From Eubacteriales Family XIII. Incertae Sedis bacterium (GTDB taxonomy: Bacteria > Bacillota > Clostridia > Peptostreptococcales > Anaerovoracaceae): 9,773 bases of DNA. The notes beneath the pieces are model-generated. The model was not told the DNA's origin, made no database searches, and saw nothing but the letters and a program-made list of their open reading frames with translations. The DNA is taken from NCBI GenBank assembly GCA_031272745.1, contig JAISTF010000050.1:1-9773 (forward strand), read 5' to 3'. Positions 1-9,773 of the stretch are shown here, piece after piece. Position numbers and translations under genes: made by a program. Numbering within the stretch: the first letter of the stretch is position 1; the number at the start of each line of letters is the position of its first letter.

Positions 1-2723
<2,723 letters not shown>

Positions 2724-2730
2724 AGGATTC

Positions 2731-2736
2731 AGTATA
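2731..2736 (-). promoter_or_regulatory. Possible uvrA -10 element (TATACT), leaderless type
   Basis: On the minus strand TATACT (5 of 6 matches to TATAAT) ends 7 nt before the uvrA ATG. With the usual 6-nt gap from -10 to the start point, transcription would begin at the base just before the ATG. The best -35 at 17-18 nt spacing is poor (TTCCCG, 2760-2755). There is no extended -10 TGn. The only purine-rich Shine-Dalgarno-like string, AGGAGG at 2767-2762, overlaps the uvrB stop and lies 38 nt from the ATG, too far to serve it. A chance match inside the 42-bp gap cannot be excluded. Confidence 0.45.
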
Positions 2737-2765
2737 CACCATTTGGCGGAGATGCGGGAAGCCTC

Positions 2766-4733
<1,968 letters not shown>

Positions 4734-4739
4734 GCCACC

Positions 4740-4748
4740 AGTATAGCA
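4740..4748 (-). promoter_or_regulatory. Extended -10 promoter of uvrB, predicted leaderless
   Basis: On the minus strand the sequence TGCTATACT combines the extended -10 TGn with a TATACT hexamer (4745-4740). Exactly 6 nt (GGTGGC) separate the hexamer from the ATG at 4733, so the predicted start point is the A of the start codon. The -35 region would fall inside the GC hairpin 4749-4777 and has no TTGACA-like hexamer, consistent with an extended -10 promoter that does not need one. The TATACTG heptamer is shared with the region before uvrA. The call rests on motif and spacing only. Confidence 0.6.
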
Positions 4749-4777
4749 GAAACGGCCCCCGCGAAGGGGGCCGTTTC
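4749..4777 (-). terminator. Hairpin terminator after the giant surface-protein gene
   Basis: A perfect 12-bp stem (GAAACGGCCCCC pairing with GGGGGCCGTTTC) encloses a 5-nt loop (TTCGC on the minus strand). It begins 23 nt after the double stop TAATAA of the upstream gene. The stem is very GC-rich. The U-rich part is weak: only TTTC at the 3' foot of the stem followed by TGCT, so intrinsic termination may be partial. Position between two co-oriented, functionally unrelated genes supports a terminator. The 3' foot directly abuts the uvrB extended -10. Confidence 0.7.
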
Positions 4778-4800
4778 GTTGTCATCCGCAATAACGATTA

Positions 4801-7800
4801 TTACTTTTTCACCTTGACCGTGAACGAGTAGCTCTTGCCGCCTGCCTTCACGGTCACGTTCGACTTGCCGGCCTTGAGGGCCGTGATGCGGCCCGCGCGG
4901 TCGACGGTCAGTACCTTCTTGTTCGACGACGCGAACTTCACGGTCACGCCCGTCGGTACCGTCGCGGAGACGGTCACCTTCAGATCCTTCGTCTTGCCGA
5001 CCTTCAGCGTCGTCGGGATGTTCTTCACGGAGAGCTTGGCCACTTTGCTCGTCTTCTTCGTAGAGGTCGTCGTGGTCTTCTTCGCCTTCGGCGTCGTCAC
5101 CTTGGACAGCGCGACCTTCTTCTTGGACACCGTGATCGTGAACACCTTCTTCGTGCCGTCGTCCGTCGTGACCGTGACCTTCGCCTTGCCCGCCTTCACG
5201 CCTTTGATTTTCAGCGTTGTCGCCGTCGCGCTCACGACCTTGACCTTGCTGTTCGACGAGACCGCCGTCACCTTCGGCGTCTTCGTCTCGCCGGCCGCGA
5301 GGTCGAGGATGATCGGGATCGAGAGCGACTTCTTCTGCACGACGCTGTACTTCGTGAGCGCCGACCGGATGGCCGTCACGTCCGCGGGCGTCTCTGCGCC
5401 CGATGTCAGCGGCGTGTCGTCCGGCGTGATCGTCGTCGGCTCGTCCGTCTTCGTCTGGTCGTCGGTCTTGGCCGGCTCGTTCGTCTTGCCCGGGTCTTCG
5501 CCTGTGGCCGGCTCGTCCGCTTCCTCTTCCACCGTGCCCTCGGTCAGCGCGCTCGTGAAGTCGTCGATCGCGCCTGCGAGCGTATCGGTTTGCGCATCGA
5601 CCGCGTCCTGCGTCGCCCGCGAATTCCCAAGGACTTCCAGCGCGTCCCCGACGGCGCCGACCAGATCGTCGATCACTGTCTGCTTCGCCCACTTCGCGCC
5701 CTTCAGCACGCCCGCGCCGTCTTCGCTCGGCACCGTCTGCGCGAGCGCCTCGGTCGCTGCGTTGATCGTCTCTTCAAGCTTCGTTTTATCGGCCTGTACA
5801 ATCTTGATCGCCTCGGAAAAATCAGCAAGCGCTTCCGTCAGTTCATCCAGTGCGGCGGCGATCTCATCCTGCGTTGCCGTGTGATCTGCAATAACTTCAT
5901 TCGCCTTGCCGATGGCATCCTGCAACGCGCCTTTGTCGTCCTGCGTAACCCATTTGTCACCCACATCAAGGTCAGCGCCATCTTCGCTCGTCTTCACTTC
6001 TTTGAGCGCATCCTGCGCATCGTCAATCAGGTCTTCCAGGTCGGCCAAATCCTTCGCCAGCGAGATTGAACCGCTCGCCTTCAGCCAAGCATAGCTACCA
6101 TTCGCCTTGTAAAACACGCCGATGTCATAAGTGATGACTTTGCCGTCGAGGGCCTCCTCCGGCGTTACTGTGATCGGCACCCAAGCGGATTCAAACGGGA
6201 TGACGTATGTCTTCGAACTGTTCGTTTCCCATGCAATCCTGCCTGTGAGGTCGCTATTCACGACAAGCGCGTCGCGCTCATCCTGCGTCGGCTCCAAGCC
6301 GTTGACTTTGAAGTCCAGCGTGAGCACGCCGGCCTCGTCCCAGCACTTCACCGGATCCATGTCCGGCAGTACGTCGATGACCAAGTCGATGGCTTCGCCC
6401 GCCGTCGCGCCCGTGATCGCATCCGCCGGCTTTTCAGTCGGGAATCCGGTCTCATCGGGGTACACGATTGCCAGCGACATCATGCCGATTTCCCGTTCAT
6501 CACCTTCTTCACCGCAGACGGAACAATACTGTTTCTCGATACCTTTCGTCACGGCGGTGGGTACCGTGGCCACGACCCATTCAAACGTATGGTCAATCCT
6601 CGGGGTGCTTCTCGTTTCGAGCTCAGCGCCGCAAACGGTGCATACCGTGTGCTCCAAGCCTTCTGCCGTGCACGTGGCCTCGGTGACCGTAGTCCACTCG
6701 CCCGGAGTATGCGCGATCTTCGGAATGCTTCTCGTCTCGAGCTCAACATCACAAACGGTGCATACCGTGTGCTCCAAGCCTTCTGCCGTGCACGTGGCCT
6801 CGGTGACCGTAGTCCACTCGCCCGGCGTGTGCGCGTCAAACTCGACGACGACGTTGAACCAGTGGTTCGCCGCGATATTCCCGATGCCGAACTTCGCGAG
6901 CAGCGCGTTGAGCTGCGGCAGCGTCGTCGTCAGGTAGAGCGACACCCCGTACGTCTTCTCTGTGGCGCCGTCCGCGCGGTTCTCGCAGGAGAACAGATCC
7001 GCGTCTGCCGTCAGCGTCGTCCCGTCAAACGTGAACCCTGCGGGCACGATGTCGCCGGTCAGCACGAGCCAGCTCGCGGGCGTGGCCGGAATCGCCGGAA
7101 TCCTGTCGGACGTGTCCGCGATCCAAGCGTTGGCCTTGCCGATGGCGTAGTTGATGCCTTCCGAATAATTCGCCGCAAACCCGACGCTGTTCGCATCGCT
7201 GGTCAGCGTGAGCGACGACGTCGGCGCGATGCGCAGGTAGACGTTGCCCTCAAAGAACGCGGCCGCGTCCTTCGCGAACTGCGTCGCCTCGGCTTCCGCC
7301 ACGTCGAGCAGCGTGAACGCGTGCTTCGTCATCGTGTTCAGCGCCGTGGTCGCCTGCCCGAGGATGTCGTTCACGTCGCTTTCGAGCGCGCCGTTCTTGA
7401 TGTAGTCTTCGAGCTTCGCGATCTCGCCTTCGATCTTCGCGAGGATCTCTGCCTTCGTCGCAGCCTTCGCCGCATTCTTGTCGTCGATGTACTGCTCGAC
7501 GATGACCTTCAGCGCCTCATACGAGTCGATCAGTTTCTGCGCCTGCTGCGCCGCCGTCAGCTTCGCGTAGTCAATGGCCTTCAGCAGATTCGCGTTCGCG
7601 GTCTCGATCAGCACGGCGAGGTGCGCCGCAAACTCCTTCGCCTTCTCGTACGCCTTCACCGCGCGCTCGTAGGCCGCCTTCACGTCGTTGTAAATCTTCA
7701 CCGCCGTCTGGTACGCGTCGTACACGTCCTTCGCGGTCTCCTTGAGCGCCTCGATATACGGCTTCAAATCTTCGATGAAGCCCGCGATCTTCGTCTCGAT

Positions 7801-9773
7801 CTCGCCCTTCAGCGCGATGAGCTCGGCGATCGCCGCCTGCCTGACCTGCGCCTTGAGCGCCTCGATCTGCGCCGCCAGCTGCTCCTTGCCCGCTGCGATG
7901 GCGGCCCGGGCCAGCCGGTCGAGCGTGTCGACGAGCGCCGTCCGCACGGCTTCGAGATCCTGCTCGGGCCGGTCGGATGAGAAATACCCGATGGCCGCGT
8001 TCACATACCCGTAGATTTCGACGATGCCCGCATAGACCGCCGCCGCCGTTTGGAAGTCGTCGCTCGCGAGGAGCTGATCCTTCAGTCCGTCGAGCTTCGC
8101 GCGCAGCTCAGCCGCGTTCGGGCCCGCCGCCGTCGCCGCGGACTCGAGATACGCTTCGTAGATGTCGAGCAGGTAGTCGTCGAGCAAGTCGATCTGCGCC
8201 CAGTCATAATCCGCAAGGTCGAAGCTGCCGCCCATCGAGACCGCGCCCGTGATCAGCGCGCTCACGCCCGCAACCTTCGACAGCGCCTCGCGCACCTCGG
8301 CCGAATAACCGAGGATGTCATCGAGCGTCAAATCCGTGGGCAGCTCGCCCGCATACTCCGTCAGCGTGCCGGACACCGCCGAAAACGCCTCGCTGACATA
8401 ACCCTTGACCGCCTGATTGAGCGCCGCATCCGTGATGTACTGGTCGATATACGGGTTCAAAATCGCTTCAAGCGCGGGCCCGCCGACCGAATCCGCCAGC
8501 CCGAGGCCGACGCCGACGAGGTCGTCCATGTTCGCAAGGATGCCGTCGATCAGCCCGACAAAGATGCTGCCGGAATCCTTGAACGCCACCAGCGCGTCAT
8601 CGAGCGCCGCATACTTCGCGTAGAAATTCTGGATGTACGCGTTGACGCTTTGGATGTCCGTCAGCCCCGCATAGTCCGTCCCCGTGACGAAGTCCGAGAA
8701 GTCCGTCGCGGCATTGACCAAATTCGTCACCGGCGCGATCTGCCCCTGGAAAACGTCCCACGCGGTTGTGATGATGTCCACATACGCGCTCGCAAGCGAA
8801 GGAATCATAATCTGGAAGAATCCGAGATTAATCTTCGTGCCCTCGTTGAACGTTGTCTTGTCGATAGAACCTGTCAAGTATTTTCCAGCCGCGTCGACGA
8901 TCTCAGCAATTGTACCCGTATACGCAGCATAGCTTGGATCAATCGCATTGATGGCATTGATGATGTCCGTGACTCCAGACAACACAGACGCATCCATCAC
9001 AGGGCTCCCGTTGTTCCACATTGCTTCATACGGATCCGTCACGCTTGCGAACGTCGCGAGCGCGGCGAGATACGACGCGTCGACCGTGCCCTCGGGCAGC
9101 AGCGCGAGCGCGTCCGTCACCACTTTGATCTGATCCTCGATGTCCTGCAACTTCGCGAGTTGCTCCGCGTATTTCGTGTCGTTCGCGTTCGTCACGGTCA
9201 AAGCAATCGTCGTCGGCTCCGTCGTGAAGCCCTTGCTGTCAGTCGCCGTCACGGTCACGGCATAGCTGCCCGCGTTCGCGTCCTTCGCAACCTTAATCTT
9301 GCCGTTTTCAAACGTGATGCGCCCCCAGGCTTCCTCCGGCTCGATGGACGTCAGCGCATAGGAGACCGCGCCGATGGCGTTCTTCACCGTCGGCAGATTC
9401 ACGGTCGTGTCCGCGCTCGTGCTGTCCGCCGTTGCCGTGAGCGGCCCGTCAAAGACGATGGTATCCACCGCCTCGACGGAAATCGTCAGCGGCGTCACAC
9501 GGATTATGTTGTAAACGCCCGTCTTGTTGAACGTTGCGCCGACCGTCACGGTGCCCGTGCCGAGCTCGTCCGCGACCGAGATCGTCAGCGTGTCGTCGGT
9601 GACCGCGCCGAGCGCGACGCCTTCACTCGCAACGTTCCAGGTGACATCCGAGAAATCCGCGTCCTCGCCGCCATCCGTCGGTGTCGCGATCGCAAAGGAA
9701 AGCGCAAACGTCTTGGCCGCGCCGCCCTTCGCAAAATAGACAGTTCCCGTCACCGCCGGATCGCTGACCACGG
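4801..9773 (-). CDS. Giant extracellular repeat protein with FIVAR, CxxC and Big_2-like Ig modules (N-terminus beyond window)
   Basis: At least 1,656 residues are encoded; the frame is open at the right edge, so any signal peptide is outside. Numbering is from the GTG at 9771, which is probably not the real start. Layout: beta-rich Ig/cadherin-like segments 1-195; an unassigned, mostly helical region 198-550; charged coiled-coil-like helices 552-840; a beta-rich segment 843-980; three HTPGEW/CxxC repeats 981-1098; an unassigned segment 1100-1240; two FIVAR-like domains 1241-1325 and 1326-1412 (shared SEDGA and KW motifs, then ATQD); an acidic Pro/Thr linker 1413-1462; and two Lys-rich Big_2-like Ig domains about 1475-1550 and 1578-1656, joined by a Lys/Thr linker. 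Such module sets are typical of secreted or surface adhesin-like proteins of gut anaerobes. No LPXTG, hydrophobic tail or SLH domain follows the last Ig domain. No catalytic motif was recognised. Role inferred: surface binding or scaffold; ligand unknown. Confidence 0.85.
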   Translation of the reverse strand, partial: VVSDPAVTGTVYFAKGGAAKTFALSFAIATPTDGGEDADFSDVTWNVASEGVALGAVTDDTLTISVADELGTGTVTVGATFNKTGVYNIIRVTPLTISVEAVDTIVFDGPLTATADSTSADTTVNLPTVKNAIGAVSYALTSIEPEEAWGRITFENGKIKVAKDANAGSYAVTVTATDSKGFTTEPTTIALTVTNANDTKYAEQLAKLQDIEDQIKVVTDALALLPEGTVDASYLAALATFASVTDPYEAMWNNGSPVMDASVLSGVTDIINAINAIDPSYAAYTGTIAEIVDAAGKYLTGSIDKTTFNEGTKINLGFFQIMIPSLASAYVDIITTAWDVFQGQIAPVTNLVNAATDFSDFVTGTDYAGLTDIQSVNAYIQNFYAKYAALDDALVAFKDSGSIFVGLIDGILANMDDLVGVGLGLADSVGGPALEAILNPYIDQYITDAALNQAVKGYVSEAFSAVSGTLTEYAGELPTDLTLDDILGYSAEVREALSKVAGVSALITGAVSMGGSFDLADYDWAQIDLLDDYLLDIYEAYLESAATAAGPNAAELRAKLDGLKDQLLASDDFQTAAAVYAGIVEIYGYVNAAIGYFSSDRPEQDLEAVRTALVDTLDRLARAAIAAGKEQLAAQIEALKAQVRQAAIAELIALKGEIETKIAGFIEDLKPYIEALKETAKDVYDAYQTAVKIYNDVKAAYERAVKAYEKAKEFAAHLAVLIETANANLLKAIDYAKLTAAQQAQKLIDSYEALKVIVEQYIDDKNAAKAATKAEILAKIEGEIAKLEDYIKNGALESDVNDILGQATTALNTMTKHAFTLLDVAEAEATQFAKDAAAFFEGNVYLRIAPTSSLTLTSDANSVGFAANYSEGINYAIGKANAWIADTSDRIPAIPATPASWLVLTGDIVPAGFTFDGTTLTADADLFSCENRADGATEKTYGVSLYLTTTLPQLNALLAKFGIGNIAANHWFNVVVEFDAHTPGEWTTVTEATCTAEGLEHTVCTVCDVELETRSIPKIAHTPGEWTTVTEATCTAEGLEHTVCTVCGAELETRSTPRIDHTFEWVVATVPTAVTKGIEKQYCSVCGEEGDEREIGMMSLAIVYPDETGFPTEKPADAITGATAGEAIDLVIDVLPDMDPVKCWDEAGVLTLDFKVNGLEPTQDERDALVVNSDLTGRIAWETNSSKTYVIPFESAWVPITVTPEEALDGKVITYDIGVFYKANGSYAWLKASGSISLAKDLADLEDLIDDAQDALKEVKTSEDGADLDVGDKWVTQDDKGALQDAIGKANEVIADHTATQDEIAAALDELTEALADFSEAIKIVQADKTKLEETINAATEALAQTVPSEDGAGVLKGAKWAKQTVIDDLVGAVGDALEVLGNSRATQDAVDAQTDTLAGAIDDFTSALTEGTVEEEADEPATGEDPGKTNEPAKTDDQTKTDEPTTITPDDTPLTSGAETPADVTAIRSALTKYSVVQKKSLSIPIILDLAAGETKTPKVTAVSSNSKVKVVSATATTLKIKGVKAGKAKVTVTTDDGTKKVFTITVSKKKVALSKVTTPKAKKTTTTSTKKTSKVAKLSVKNIPTTLKVGKTKDLKVTVSATVPTGVTVKFASSNKKVLTVDRAGRITALKAGKSNVTVKAGGKSYSFTVKVKK
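4804..5349 (-). other. Two Lys-rich Big_2-like Ig domains at the C-terminus
   Basis: Residues about 1475-1550 and 1578-1656 show the Big_2-type pattern: alternating beta strands, VSSNSKVKVV or ASSNKKVLTVD, then IKGVKAGKAKVTV or ITALKAGKSNVTVKAGG. They are joined by a Lys/Thr/Ser linker (about 1551-1577). A hand count gives about 39 Lys and 2 Arg against about 6 acidic residues from 1475 to the end. Big_2 domains are structural or adhesive modules of secreted bacterial proteins. The second domain ends at the stop codon. Confidence 0.75.
5536..6051 (-). repeat. Pair of FIVAR-like helical domains
   Basis: Two consecutive segments of about 85 residues (1241-1325 and 1326-1412 of the giant protein) share a pattern: an amphipathic helix opening with L..LI or LEETI, a central SEDGA followed by GDKW or GAKW, a second helix with A(I/V)..A, then ATQD and a closing A..DF helix. 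This is the layout of FIVAR modules of Gram-positive cell-surface proteins, often linked to carbohydrate- or matrix-binding proteins. Sequence identity between the two is modest, so the duplication is old. Confidence 0.7.
6478..6831 (-). repeat. Three tandem HTPGEW/CxxC repeats (two exact 120-bp units, one degenerate)
   Basis: Units lie at 6831-6712, 6711-6592 and 6591-6478. Each of the first two encodes 40 residues opening HTPGEWTTVTEATCTAEG and containing C-x9-C-x2-C (C994/C1004/C1007 and C1034/C1044/C1047). The third opens DHTFEW, keeps only the CxxC (C1083/C1086) and has diverged. At DNA level units 1 and 2 are identical over 74 bp (6752-6825 and 6632-6705), including synonymous sites, pointing to recent duplication or gene conversion. 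Similar repeats are common in large secreted proteins of Clostridia and related gut bacteria. Metal binding through the cysteines is possible but not shown. Confidence 0.9.
7252..8118 (-). other. Long helical, coiled-coil-like region of the giant protein
   Basis: Residues 552-840 are dominated by Ala, Lys, Glu, Ile and Leu with almost no Pro or Gly, and heptad-like spacing of hydrophobics, for example LAAQIEALKAQVRQAAIAEL and EILAKIEGEIAKLEDYI. Within it Y687, Y694, Y701 and Y708 are spaced exactly seven residues apart in an Ala/Lys/Glu background. The region contains no cysteine. A rod or stalk separating the N-terminal beta domains from the CxxC repeats is the simplest reading. No family was recognised. 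Confidence 0.55.

Noticed and set aside
4734..4800. A LexA/SOS box upstream of uvrB
   Set aside because: Neither GAACnnnnGTTC nor a CGAAC-N-GTTCG-like palindrome is present. The GAAAC...GTTTC symmetry belongs to the 12-bp hairpin, with arms far too widely spaced.
6478..6831. The CxxC repeats as cytochrome or classical zinc-finger domains
   Set aside because: There is no CxxCH haem motif, and each unit has only three cysteines (two in the third), so neither assignment is supported.
6589..7980. A 463-codon plus-strand frame opposite the giant gene
   Set aside because: Arg-rich shadow composition, no recognisable domain, and it mirrors the 120-bp repeats of the real gene on the other strand.
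9769..9771. GTG at 9771 as the start of the giant protein
   Set aside because: It sits 2 nt from the window edge, and the sequence after it is a beta-rich domain with no signal peptide. The gene almost certainly continues upstream.

Overview
The window holds three genes, all on the minus strand. Read in transcription order (right to left) they are the C-terminal 1,657 codons of a giant extracellular repeat protein (9773-4801), uvrB (4733-2766), and uvrA, which runs off the left edge (2723-1) about 40-45 codons before its expected end. No RNA genes, insertion sequences, CRISPR arrays or attachment sites are visible. The two intergenic gaps are short, 67 bp and 42 bp, and no gene-free stretch exceeds 300 bases.

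Organism: the DNA is GC-rich (roughly 60%) with strong G/C preference at third codon positions, which produces long antisense shadow frames. The uvrB-uvrA order, the UvrB and UvrA sequence style, and a surface protein combining FIVAR, CxxC ('HTPGEW') and Big_2-type Ig modules all suggest a high-GC, probably host-associated anaerobe. Clostridia (Bacillota) seems most likely; Coriobacteriia (Actinomycetota) is the alternative. This is inference, as no marker gene settles it.

How the parts work together: UvrA and UvrB are the damage-recognition and verification subunits of bacterial nucleotide excision repair and are probably co-expressed. The giant protein is functionally unrelated; a hairpin terminator separates it from uvrB. 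The regulatory layout is the most unusual part. Both uvrB and uvrA have the same -10-like hexamer, TATACT, 6 and 7 nt before their ATG, and neither has a usable Shine-Dalgarno sequence. This predicts leaderless (or 1-nt leader) mRNAs. The uvrB element is an extended -10 (TGCTATACT) directly abutting the terminator of the upstream gene.

The giant protein contains, in order, two beta-rich Ig/cadherin-like segments, a long unassigned helical region, a coiled-coil-like region with tyrosines at heptad spacing, a beta-rich segment, three 'HTPGEW...CxxC' repeats (two almost identical at DNA level), two FIVAR-like domains, an acidic Pro/Thr linker, and two very lysine-rich Big_2-like Ig domains ending at the stop. 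No LPXTG or SLH anchor is present. I found no clear evidence of an undescribed defence, mobile or RNA system here.
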